DNA of 5,776 nucleotides from Opitutaceae bacterium UBA4094 (GCA_002382525.1 DFYA01000107.1:1-5776), one strand, 5' to 3'; shown: positions 1 to 5,776, numbered from the stretch's first letter. Numbers and translations are program-made. Notes: generated by a model not told the origin, from the letters alone.

Positions 1-539
1 GCTTCCGCGATCCGCTGGTGATTCTACTCGGTTCCGTGCCGCTCGCGATGTTTGGCGCACTCATCTTTACCGTGCTCAACGCCTCCGGACCTCCCGGATG
101 GAGCTTCGGGCTCACCGAAGGTTGGACCACTACGCTCAACATCTACTCGCAAGTCGGCTTGGTCACCCTCGTGGGTCTTGTTGCCAAAAACGGCATCTTG
201 ATCGTGGAGTTCGCGAACGTGCTTCAGGAAAAAGGCCTCTCGAAACTCGACGCCATCCGCGAGTCGGCCCGCACGCGTTTGCGGCCGGTGTTGATGACGT
301 CCGCCGCGACCGTGGTCGGCCATTTCCCGCTCACGCTCGTTTCGGGTCCCGGCGCCGAGGCGCGCAACTCCATCGGTCTCGTGCTCGTCGGCGGCATGGC
401 CATCGGCAGCGTCTTCACGCTGTTTGTGCTCCCGTCGATCTACATGCTCATCGCCAAAGACCACCACGCCGACGCCAAGCGCGCGGAGCCGCTCGCGCCC
501 ATCGCGCCGGTTGTTCCGTCTCCGCAGGTTGCGCAATAA
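1..539 (+). CDS. RND efflux pump, HAE1/AcrB type, C-terminal fragment
   Basis: This is the last ~179 residues of an inner-membrane RND transporter that exports drugs, dyes or similar compounds using the proton gradient. The frame is already open at base 3 (reading FRDPLVILLGSVPLAMFG), so the apparent GTG start at 18 is internal. Visible RND features, in order: a membrane segment ending near FTVLNASG; the segment VGLVTLVGLVAKNGILIVEF, typical of the AcrB TM10-TM11 region; the cytoplasmic stretch AIRESARTRLRPVLMTS; the GPGAEARNSIG loop; and a last membrane helix ending VLPSIYMLIAKD. A proline/alanine-rich cytoplasmic tail closes the protein. A full member is about 1,040 residues, so roughly five sixths lies upstream. 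The stop is 27 nt before the TolC gene on the same strand, which indicates an operon. Family is certain from these motifs; the substrate cannot be told from this part. Confidence 0.95.
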   Translation, partial: FRDPLVILLGSVPLAMFGALIFTVLNASGPPGWSFGLTEGWTTTLNIYSQVGLVTLVGLVAKNGILIVEFANVLQEKGLSKLDAIRESARTRLRPVLMTSAATVVGHFPLTLVSGPGAEARNSIGLVLVGGMAIGSVFTLFVLPSIYMLIAKDHHADAKRAEPLAPIAPVVPSPQVAQ

Positions 540-566
540 TCAAACCTCGTTCTCCCTATCCGTTTT

Positions 567-1940
567 ATGAAAACCGTGCTCAGCCTTTCGCTCGCGCTGC
601 TCGCCGCCCCGTTGGCGGTGTCGGCCGAGGCGCCCGCCCGTGCTCCTGTTGCCGCCCCGACACCCGCGCCCGATGTGCCGCTGCAACTCGATCTGCGCAC
701 GGCGATCGATTACGCCCTCGAAAACAACTTCGCCATCCGCCAAGCGCGCGAACGCATCAAGGAGCAGGAGGGCATCATCGTCGAGGTGCGCGCCCGAGCG
801 CTGCCCAATGTCGCCGCCGTCGCCGACTACGCGCGCAACGCCGAGGAGATTTCGCAGGCCGTGCCGCCCAACACGCAGAACTGGACCATCGCGATCCAAG
901 CCCGCCAGGTGATCTACGCCGGCGGTAGCGTGCGCGCCGCACTCGACGCCCAAAAGGTGCTCCGCGAAGCCGCGTTGCTCGACCTGCGCCTTACGATCAA
1001 CAACGCGCTGCTCGATGTGCGCACGCGCTTCTACAACGTCCTGCTCGCTCGCGAACAAATCGCCGTGCAGGAGGAAAATATTAAGCTGTTCCAAGAGCAG
1101 CTACAGAACGCCCGCAACCGCTTCGAGGCCGGCAGCGTGTCCAACTTCGAGGTGCTTCGCGCCGAGGTCGAACTCGCCAACGCGCAACCGCAGCTTATCC
1201 GTGCGCGCAACAGCTACCGCACCTCCACCGACCAGCTCCGCCAAGCGATCGGTTACATCAACACGTCGCCTGAGAACCTCCGCCGGACGCCCGAGTTTGT
1301 CGGCACGCTCGACTTCACGCCGACGGCCTACGACCTGCAGACGTCGCTCGATCAGGCGCGCGTGAACCGCCCCGAGATTCTCCGCTTCGCCAAACTCGCG
1401 CAAGCGCAGGAGCGCAACATCGACTTCGCGCGCGCCGGTCGCCGCCCGTCGGTGGATCTCGTCGGCAGCTACGGTCTCTACAAAGACAATCGCTCCAACT
1501 CACTCGACGACTCGCGCGACGGCTGGACCGTGGGCGTGCAGTCCACATGGGCGATCTTCGACGGACGCGCCACCTCGGGACGCATCGCGCAAGCCCGGTC
1601 TCAGTATCGCCAAGCCGATCTGCTGCTCAGCGAGCAGACGCTCGCCGTCGAGGTCGAGGTGCGCAGCGCGCTCTCGTCGTTGCAGGAAGCCGCCGAACTC
1701 GCCGAGGCCGCCGTGAAGGTGGTTGGTCAAGCCGAGGAATCGCTCCGTCTCGCCAACGCGCGTTACAGCGCCGGCAGCGCGACGCAGCTCGATGTCCTCC
1801 AAGCGCAGGTCGCGCTCACGCAAGCGCGCGACAACCAGCTCCAGGCGAACTACAGCTATAACGTGGCTCTCGCCAATCTCCGCCGCGCCCTGGGCGAACC
1901 CGACACCTACCTCGCCGGTCCCGAGATGCTCGCGCAGTAA
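567..1940 (+). CDS. TolC-family outer membrane efflux protein
   Basis: This 457-residue protein is the outer-membrane channel of a tripartite exporter, forming a trimeric beta-barrel and periplasmic alpha-helical tunnel. Residues 1-20 are a signal peptide (MKTVLSLSLALL, cleavage near VSA-EA); there is no lipobox cysteine, so it is not a lipoprotein like OprM. An Ala/Pro-rich linker (21-38) precedes two outer-membrane efflux (OEP) repeats, about 40-235 and 255-445. The internal duplication is plain: RFEAGSVSNFEVLRAEVELA (185-204) matches RYSAGSATQLDVLQAQVALT (399-418), and QVIYAGG (114-120) matches WAIFDGR (328-334). Length is normal for the family. The ATG at 567 is chosen because it begins the signal peptide; no Shine-Dalgarno sequence precedes it. 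It lies 27 nt after the RND pump gene and should be cotranscribed and work with it. A hairpin terminator follows. Confidence 0.95.
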   Translation: MKTVLSLSLALLAAPLAVSAEAPARAPVAAPTPAPDVPLQLDLRTAIDYALENNFAIRQARERIKEQEGIIVEVRARALPNVAAVADYARNAEEISQAVPPNTQNWTIAIQARQVIYAGGSVRAALDAQKVLREAALLDLRLTINNALLDVRTRFYNVLLAREQIAVQEENIKLFQEQLQNARNRFEAGSVSNFEVLRAEVELANAQPQLIRARNSYRTSTDQLRQAIGYINTSPENLRRTPEFVGTLDFTPTAYDLQTSLDQARVNRPEILRFAKLAQAQERNIDFARAGRRPSVDLVGSYGLYKDNRSNSLDDSRDGWTVGVQSTWAIFDGRATSGRIAQARSQYRQADLLLSEQTLAVEVEVRSALSSLQEAAELAEAAVKVVGQAEESLRLANARYSAGSATQLDVLQAQVALTQARDNQLQANYSYNVALANLRRALGEPDTYLAGPEMLAQ

Positions 1941-1955
1941 GAGACGCCCCCCCGC

Positions 1956-1984
1956 AGTTGCCCGCGCCCTCCGCGCGGGCAACT
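1956..1984 (+). terminator. Rho-independent terminator of the RND-TolC operon
   Basis: A perfect 11-bp stem (AGTTGCCCGCG at 1956-1966 pairing with CGCGGGCAACT at 1974-1984) with a 7-nt loop starts 16 nt after the TolC stop. The downstream T-run is short (CTTT at 1985-1988), so termination may be less than complete. In the opposite direction there is no T-run, so it should not serve the convergent hisI transcript. Confidence 0.75.
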
Positions 1985-2178
1985 CTTTGGGCTGATCGTC
2001 CGGGGATCTGCGGGGCAAGCTGGAGGTTGTCGCTTTCCGATGCGCTTCGAACTAAAACACTATCACCCAAGTAACAGCCGCTGCTGGGCAACGCCGACTA
2101 AGCAGGCAAAAGCTCCGCGAATCCGCCAGCGGCGCGAGACCGTCGCACCCCGCCAAGGCGCGGCGGCTGCGTAAGACC
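1985..2178. other. Convergent intergenic region, nothing identified
   Basis: This 194-nt stretch lies between the TolC terminator and the end of hisI on the opposite strand. I see no conserved reading frame, tRNA or strong hairpin. A 5-bp CCGCC/GGCGG stem at about 2149-2165, with no T-run, is the only possible terminator for the minus-strand genes and is weak. Confidence 0.4.
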
Positions 2179-2637
2179 TCACTTCTTCTTGTAAACCAAG
2201 GCGGGGTCGAAGAGGGGCGCGGAGATGGTGTTGAGCTTGAAGCTTGAACCGGCGGCGGCGTCTTCGAGATTGTCGAGTTGGCGGTAAAAGCAGCTCTTGT
2301 ATCCATTGTGGCACGACGCGTTGGCGGCGCCGCTTTGTTCGACCTTGATGAGGAGCACGTCCTGGTCGCAATCGGTGTAGAGTTCCTTCACCCATTGCAC
2401 GTTGCCGGATTCTTCGCCCTTGCACCAAAGCTTGCCGCGGGAGCGGCTCCAGTAGGTGGCTTTTTTCGTGGCGAGGGTGTGCTGGAGCGACTCGGCGTTC
2501 ATGAATGCAAACATCAACACCTGGCCGGTGGCGATGTCCTGCGTGATGCACGGGATGAGTCCGTCGGAGCCGAACTTGGGTTGGAGCGTGGAGCCGAGCT
2601 CGATCTCGGCGGTGGTGGTGCGGGCGGGAAAAGACAT
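2179..2637 (-). CDS. hisI: Phosphoribosyl-AMP cyclohydrolase (HisI)
   Basis: This cytoplasmic enzyme carries out the third step of histidine synthesis, opening the adenine ring of phosphoribosyl-AMP to give the ProFAR precursor. The 152-residue protein shows the family signature: YWSRSRGKLWCKGEESGN (62-79), the metal-binding cluster DCDQD (89-93), and CHNGYKSC (109-116). In characterised enzymes the three aspartates of DxDxD bind magnesium and the three cysteines (here C90, C109, C116) bind zinc; all are present. There is no fused HisE pyrophosphohydrolase domain, so HisE must be encoded elsewhere. The ATG at 2637 is chosen because the family similarity starts soon after (FGSDGLIPCITQD); the frame stays open upstream to a TTG at 2742, but that stretch translates the spacer repeat and is not conserved. 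No Shine-Dalgarno sequence is seen. It follows the DUF971 gene by 105 nt; no other his gene is in the window. Confidence 0.95.
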   Translation of the reverse strand: MSFPARTTTAEIELGSTLQPKFGSDGLIPCITQDIATGQVLMFAFMNAESLQHTLATKKATYWSRSRGKLWCKGEESGNVQWVKELYTDCDQDVLLIKVEQSGAANASCHNGYKSCFYRQLDNLEDAAAGSSFKLNTISAPLFDPALVYKKK

Positions 2638-2649
2638 GTTTGGAAGAAG

Positions 2650-2684
2650 AGTAGCGAGTAGCGGGTAGTGAGTAGCGAGTAGAA
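2650..2684. repeat. Tandem 7-bp repeat, five copies
   Basis: Five head-to-tail heptamers fill this stretch: AGTAGCG, AGTAGCG, GGTAGTG, AGTAGCG, AGTAGAA. Three copies are identical; the third differs at two positions and the last at two. It sits 13 nt upstream of the hisI start, so in the minus-strand transcript it forms a pyrimidine-rich leader (CTACTCG units). It is more A/T-rich than the surrounding sequence. Short tandem heptamers of this kind scatter between genes in some bacterial groups; whether this one is dispersed in this genome cannot be seen here. Confidence 0.8.
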
Positions 2685-2725
2685 CGAGCCCGGTGGATGA
2701 ACGCGGGCGCGGAGGACGAGTGGCG

Positions 2726-2740
2726 GGCGCGAGTCGCGCC
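2726..2740. repeat. 15-bp palindrome after the DUF971 stop
   Basis: GGCGCGA and TCGCGCC flank a single central base, giving a perfect dyad that could fold as a 6-bp all-G+C stem with a 3-nt loop. It lies 2 nt beyond the DUF971 stop codon in the transcript direction. No T-run follows on the minus strand, so it is not a standard terminator; it might slow 3' decay or partly attenuate the hisI message. In DNA this GC-rich, chance is a real alternative. Confidence 0.4.
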
Positions 2741-2742
2741 AA

Positions 2743-3045
2743 TCAATGTCGCTGGGCCAGCTCACGCAGGTAGTCGTAGCTGTAGAGGCCGGTGCGGTGG
2801 CCGTCGCTGAAATCGAAGCGGATCGCGTAGTTCCCGACGACCTCCCAGCCGAGCACAGTCACGCCGGGAAACTGCTTGGGGCCATCGCCGCCGTATTGGT
2901 TGCCGAGGATGTCGCGCTCGCCGACGTTCTGCGCGCTGGGAGACGCGGCGCGCAGGTCTTCCATCGGGAAATACGATTCGACGCCGTCTTCCCAGACGAT
3001 GGCGACTTCGGTGCCGATGAGTTGAATGTTGGCGGGCGTTTTCAC
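2743..3045 (-). CDS. DUF971 / GBBH-like N-terminal domain protein
   Basis: A small cytoplasmic protein of about 100 residues made almost wholly of one DUF971 domain (the fold at the N-terminus of gamma-butyrobetaine hydroxylase). The hallmark is the C-terminal FDFSDGHRTGLYSYDYLREL; earlier parts are EVAIVWEDGVESYFPMEDLR and the loop GERDILGNQYGGDGPKQF. In other proteins the domain is joined to Fe-S scaffold ATPases (HCF101) or oxygenases, but the role of the stand-alone bacterial form is not known, so I assign none. The start is uncertain: I prefer the GTG at 3045 (MKTPANIQ), where the domain begins. A TTG at 3093 would add 16 unconserved residues. Neither has a Shine-Dalgarno sequence. It is the first gene of a probable two-gene unit with hisI and is transcribed away from the Dabb gene. 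Confidence 0.85.
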   Translation of the reverse strand: MKTPANIQLIGTEVAIVWEDGVESYFPMEDLRAASPSAQNVGERDILGNQYGGDGPKQFPGVTVLGWEVVGNYAIRFDFSDGHRTGLYSYDYLRELAQRH

Positions 3046-3084
3046 GATGCGAGGGTTCAACGTGCGGAGTGTCGGAGCGCGGCG

Positions 3085-3099
3085 CAAAATCAAATTTTG
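3085..3099. promoter_or_regulatory. A/T-rich inverted repeat between divergent genes
   Basis: CAAAAT and ATTTTG form a perfect 6-bp inverted repeat around a 3-nt spacer (CAA). It is the only A/T-rich patch in this part of the window and lies about 40 nt from both the DUF971 GTG start and the Dabb ATG start. The position suits an operator or promoter element acting on both genes, but I could not fit good -35/-10 pairs around it on either strand. The regulatory role is inference. Confidence 0.35.
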
Positions 3100-3130
3100 A
3101 CTCGCCGCAGGCTAACAGGGCGGGTGGGGT

Positions 3131-3134
3131 GGAG
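3131..3134 (+). promoter_or_regulatory. Ribosome binding site of the Dabb gene
   Basis: GGAG lies 4 nt before the ATG at 3139, within a G-rich run from 3121. It supports the short 100-residue start over the 231-residue frame. The spacing is slightly tight. Confidence 0.55.
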
Positions 3135-3138
3135 AATC

Positions 3139-3441
3139 ATGCTCGTTCATACCGTCATCTTCTACCTACGCCCCGATCTCACCGACGCGCAGAAACTGGA
3201 GTTCCGCAACGAAGGCCTCGAGTCGCTGCGCCCGATCTCATCGGTGCGGCACTACTTCGTCGGCGTGCCGGCGGCGATCCCGCCCCGTCCGGTGGTGGAC
3301 CTGAGTTTCACGTTTTCGATCACCGCGATCTTCGACGATGTCGCCGGCCACAACGCCTATCAGGTGGACCCGGTGCATCTCGCGTTCGTGAACCGCTTCA
3401 AGAGCTATTGGACGAAGGTGCAGATCTACGACGCGGAGTGA
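3139..3441 (+). CDS. Dabb-domain (stress-responsive alpha-beta barrel) protein
   Basis: A 100-residue cytoplasmic protein consisting of one Dabb domain, a dimeric ferredoxin-like alpha-beta barrel. Family features seen: the opening MLVHTVIFYLRPDLTDAQ, the central SVRHYFVGVP, the strand VVDLSFTFSITAIFDD, then HNAYQVDPVHLAFV (71-84) and the closing strand WTKVQIYDAE. The first His of the opening strand (H4) and the HxxYQxxPxH block are typical. Bacterial members have no single known reaction; the fold is shared with plant stress proteins and some polyketide cyclases. The ATG at 3139 is chosen because the domain starts there and a GGAG lies 4 nt before it, the only convincing ribosome site in the window. 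The same frame is open back to 2746, but that part is antisense to the DUF971 gene. No partner gene is evident. Confidence 0.9.
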   Translation: MLVHTVIFYLRPDLTDAQKLEFRNEGLESLRPISSVRHYFVGVPAAIPPRPVVDLSFTFSITAIFDDVAGHNAYQVDPVHLAFVNRFKSYWTKVQIYDAE

Positions 3442-3568
3442 GCGTCGGGTGAAGCGCTGGCGGGGCAGAAGCCGGCGCGGGTGCGCCGAAAGCCGAGCTC
3501 CTGAACGTTGGGCATTAACGGGCTTTGCTTGCGCCCCATCAGTTCGGCTGCTTTCTGTCGCCGCTTTC

Positions 3569-3955
3569 ATGCGCCGAAAGCTTTCCCTTATCACGATGCT
3601 CACCGCGTGGCTGCTGGCCACGGGGAGCCATTGGGATTTGGTGCAGACGTTTGCTTGGGGCCGGATGATCGCAAGCTACTCGCAGTCCATGCCACTCGAG
3701 CAGGCGATCAAGCTGACGTTCACCGCCGACAATCTGTGCGGCGTCTGCGAAAGCGTGAGCGAGGCGAAACAACAGCAGGACGCCGCGCTGCCAAGCGATT
3801 GGAAGGCGTCGGGCAAGATCTTGTTGGTGTTCCAACCGCATTCGGCGTTCGTCGCCGAGTTGGCGGAGGCCGGCAAGTCGCTGATGCGTGAAACGACGCC
3901 CGCGTGGCGCGATCGGTTGCCGCCGCCGGTGCCGCCGCCGAGAGCGTTGGTTTGA
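3569..3955 (+). CDS. Small exported protein with CxxC motif, next to a TonB receptor
   Basis: I recognise no named family with certainty. The 128-residue protein starts with a basic, then hydrophobic segment (MRRKLSLI to LLATGS, residues 1-20) that reads as a signal peptide or membrane anchor. There follow SHWDLVQTFAWGRMI (20-34), an aromatic-rich conserved-looking stretch, then FTADNLCGVCESVSEAK (51-67) with cysteines 57 and 60, then a strand-like KILLVFQPHSAF, and a proline-rich tail (RLPPPVPPP). The CxxC could bind a metal or take part in redox chemistry in the periplasm. Similar small exported Cys proteins with a TF..-CxxC pattern are, from memory, found beside TonB-dependent receptors in related bacteria; DUF2946 is a possible relative but is not shown. 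The ATG at 3569 is preferred over a GTG at 3449 because it places the signal peptide at the N-terminus. It precedes the receptor by 103 nt on the same strand. Confidence 0.75.
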   Translation: MRRKLSLITMLTAWLLATGSHWDLVQTFAWGRMIASYSQSMPLEQAIKLTFTADNLCGVCESVSEAKQQQDAALPSDWKASGKILLVFQPHSAFVAELAEAGKSLMRETTPAWRDRLPPPVPPPRALV

Positions 3956-3968
3956 TCGTGGTTTAGAC

Positions 3969-3992
3969 ACGCCATCCGCTCCGGATGCGCGT
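3969..3992 (+). other. Imperfect hairpin between the CxxC gene and the TonB receptor
   Basis: ACGC-CATCCG pairs with CGGATG-GCGT around a CTC loop, 10 bp with one bulged C at 3988. It starts 13 nt after the stop of the small exported protein. No T-run follows, so it is not a clear terminator; it could be a weak terminator, an mRNA-stability element or chance. Confidence 0.35.
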
Positions 3993-4058
3993 GGATTCCG
4001 TCATTCCTTCACTCGTCAGTCGTCATCGCGCCGCCGTTTGCGTGCGCGGACAACACCC

Positions 4059-5776
4059 ATGAAATCCCTTTCGTTTCCTGCGGTTCTCGCGCTGGTCATC
4101 ACCGGCGCGCGGGCCGAAACAGCGGTCATCCTCGAACCCGTCGAGGTCACCGCTCAACAACCGTCGCTGACGGTTCCCTCGCTTGACGCCGCGCGCGTCG
4201 ATCTCGCCCGCACGCCGGGCGGAGTCGAATTCGTCGATTCCGAACGTTATCTCACCGGCCGCGCCTCCACCCTGGCCGACACGTTCTTCCTTTCGCCGGG
4301 GGTCGTCGCGCAGCCGCGTTTCGGCTCCGACGAGGCGCGCTTGTCGATCCGCGGCTCGGGTCTCCAGCGCACGTTTCACGGCCGCGGCATTCGCGTGCTG
4401 CAGGACGGCGTGCCGATCAACACGGCCGACGGTGCCTTCGACATGCAGTCGCTGGAACCCACCGCGGCCGCCTACATCAATGTCTGGCGCGGCGGCAATG
4501 CGCTTGCCTACGGCTCGTCCACGCTGGGCGGCGCCATCGATTATGTTTCGCGCACCGGCCAAACCGACCCGGGAGCGCTGGCCCGCGTCGAGATCGGTTC
4601 GTGGAACTACCTGCGAGCGACGCTCGCCGGCGGTATTCAACGGGCCACTACCGATGCCTACGCGGCGTTCACCCATCAGGAGCAGGAGGGATTCCGCGAA
4701 CACGCGGAGCAGGCGAATCAGCGCCTGTTTACCAATATCGGTTGGCGTTTCACCGACACGCTGGAGACGCGGCTCTACCTCACGGCGGTGAAGAGCCGCT
4801 CCGAACTGCCGGGCACGCTTACGCAAGCGCAGCTCGAAGACGACCCGCGTCAGCCGAATCCCGGCAACGTGGCGCTCGATCAACGGCGCGATTACGAACT
4901 GGTGCGCATCGCGAGCAAAACGACCGCGGTCGCCGGCGATACGACGGTCGCTCTGATCGCAGCCTGGACCTACAAGGATCTGGATCACCCGATCTTTCAG
5001 GTCATCGATCAGCGCTCCAACGACGCGCTGCTCGGCCTCACCCTGACGAATACGACGGATGTAGGGGAGCGGGCTCATCGGCTGCGGGCCGGCCTTCTCT
5101 TCAACCGCGGGCGCACTCATGCGGCCAACTACGCCAATCTCGGTGGCGCGCGCGGTGCGTTGCTTCAGAAGGACGAACAAACGGCGACCAACCTGGAGGC
5201 GTTTGCCGAAAGCCAACTTGCCTTGGGCGGCGGTTTCACGGGCGTGACCGGCGTGGCGGTGTCGCGGAATCAGCGCGAGACGCGCCGCACCTTTGGCCCG
5301 GTCGTGCCGAACTCGAGCTACGACCGCACGTATGACGAAATCGCACCCAAGCTTGGTCTGCGCTGGGACAACACCACGCGGGATGTGCAGCTCTACGCCA
5401 ACGTGAGTGGCAGCTATGAGCCGCCTTCGTTTAGCGAATCGGGCACGGCGACGGTGGCCAATGCTGCGCAGACCGCCACCACGGTGGAGGTCGGCACACG
5501 CGGCACGCGCGGCTGGTTGCGCTGGGATCTCTCGGCCTATCACGCGGCGGTGAAGAACGAACTCTTGAACGTGCAGTTGCCGCCGCCCGCCGCACCCGGA
5601 ACGACCGGGACGATCAACGCCGATCGCACGACTCACGCGGGGATCGAACTCGCGTTCGCCGCCGATGTGCTTGGCGGAGACTTGTCGCGACCGATGAGCG
5701 ACGGAGAACAGCGCTTGATGGCGCGCGCTGCGTGGACCTACGGGCGCTTCACGTTCGACGATGATCCAAGCTACGG
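4059..5776 (+). CDS. TonB-dependent outer membrane receptor, 3' end outside window
   Basis: The frame is open from ATG 4059 to the right edge (572 codons, no stop), so the gene is cut by the window. It encodes an outer-membrane barrel that imports a scarce ligand using TonB energy. Residues 1-19 are a signal peptide (MKSLSFPAVLALVITGARA, cleaved before ETAV). A probable TonB box lies in ILEPVEVTA (24-32). The plug domain spans about 45-165 and shows LADTFFLSPGVV (72-83), RLSIRGSGLQ (94-103), IRVLQDGVPIN (111-121) and VWRGGNALAYGSSTLGGAID (142-161). The rest is barrel strands. The final YGRFTFDDDPSYG resembles the point about 100-150 residues before the end in this class, so the full protein is probably near 700 residues. 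The plug looks like FecA-type siderophore/metal-chelate receptors, but the ligand is not decided by sequence. No Shine-Dalgarno sequence. It follows the exported CxxC gene and may be cotranscribed with it. Confidence 0.93.
   Translation, partial: MKSLSFPAVLALVITGARAETAVILEPVEVTAQQPSLTVPSLDAARVDLARTPGGVEFVDSERYLTGRASTLADTFFLSPGVVAQPRFGSDEARLSIRGSGLQRTFHGRGIRVLQDGVPINTADGAFDMQSLEPTAAAYINVWRGGNALAYGSSTLGGAIDYVSRTGQTDPGALARVEIGSWNYLRATLAGGIQRATTDAYAAFTHQEQEGFREHAEQANQRLFTNIGWRFTDTLETRLYLTAVKSRSELPGTLTQAQLEDDPRQPNPGNVALDQRRDYELVRIASKTTAVAGDTTVALIAAWTYKDLDHPIFQVIDQRSNDALLGLTLTNTTDVGERAHRLRAGLLFNRGRTHAANYANLGGARGALLQKDEQTATNLEAFAESQLALGGGFTGVTGVAVSRNQRETRRTFGPVVPNSSYDRTYDEIAPKLGLRWDNTTRDVQLYANVSGSYEPPSFSESGTATVANAAQTATTVEVGTRGTRGWLRWDLSAYHAAVKNELLNVQLPPPAAPGTTGTINADRTTHAGIELAFAADVLGGDLSRPMSDGEQRLMARAAWTYGRFTFDDDPSY

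Noticed and set aside
98..928. A 276-codon plus-strand frame spanning the RND end and TolC start
   Set aside because: It is Arg/Ala/His-rich, overlaps two confident genes in another frame and shows no family motif.
1941..2178. A tRNA or small RNA in the convergent gap
   Set aside because: No cloverleaf or GGTTCGAATCC-like T-arm; only the TolC terminator hairpin stands out.
2638..2742. 35-residue N-terminal extension of HisI from a TTG at 2742
   Set aside because: The extension translates the heptamer repeat and the spacer palindrome and has no similarity to HisI.
2746..3138. N-terminal extension of the Dabb protein to 231 residues
   Set aside because: The extra part is antisense to the DUF971 gene and is unlike any Dabb protein; the ATG at 3139 with GGAG upstream fits the domain start.
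3442..3568. A possible riboswitch before the exported CxxC and TonB receptor genes, and a 40-residue extension of the CxxC protein from GTG 3449
   Set aside because: I looked for cobalamin-type conserved blocks because TonB receptors are often B12-controlled, but the core elements are not present. The extension is Arg-rich and would bury the signal peptide.
4023..5636. A 537-codon open frame on the minus strand opposite the TonB receptor
   Set aside because: Its translation is Arg/Gly/Ala-rich with no recognisable domain, and the plus strand encodes a clear receptor with signal peptide and plug motifs. Long antisense frames are expected opposite GC-rich genes.
1..5776. Insertion sequence, phage, CRISPR array or defence system
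   Set aside because: No transposase, integrase, nuclease, terminal inverted repeats or regularly spaced repeats are present; the only tandem repeat is the 35-bp heptamer run, which has no spacers.

Overview
The window is 5.8 kb of GC-rich bacterial DNA with tightly packed genes on both strands. Protein content (an HAE1-type RND pump with TolC, a TonB-dependent receptor, signal peptides) shows a diderm bacterium. The style of the proteins, the high G+C and the near absence of Shine-Dalgarno sequences before most starts fit Verrucomicrobiota, perhaps Opitutaceae. That placement is from memory of similar proteins, not from a search.

Layout. (1) Positions 1-1940, plus strand: the C-terminal end of an RND efflux pump, then 27 nt later a complete TolC-family outer-membrane factor, closed by a good hairpin terminator at 1956-1984. 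These are the inner- and outer-membrane parts of a tripartite exporter; the periplasmic adaptor is presumably upstream, outside the window. (2) Positions 1985-2178: a convergent intergenic gap with nothing I can support. (3) Positions 2179-3045, minus strand: a DUF971 (GBBH-like N-terminal domain) protein followed by hisI (phosphoribosyl-AMP cyclohydrolase). Their 105-nt spacer holds a short palindrome and five tandem copies of a 7-bp repeat. (4) Positions 3046-3138: a divergent intergenic region with a small A/T-rich inverted repeat. (5) Positions 3139-3441, plus strand: a Dabb-domain protein. (6) Positions 3569-5776, plus strand: a small exported protein with a CxxC motif, then a TonB-dependent receptor that runs off the right edge. 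The receptor has no stop in the window, and a long antisense frame could be mistaken for a gene there.

Most of the window is ordinary housekeeping and envelope biology. I see no clear new defence, mobile or RNA system. The best candidate for under-described biology is the pairing of the small exported CxxC protein with the TonB-dependent receptor, which may be a metal- or chelate-uptake unit. The DUF971-hisI pairing and its repeat-bearing spacer are second.
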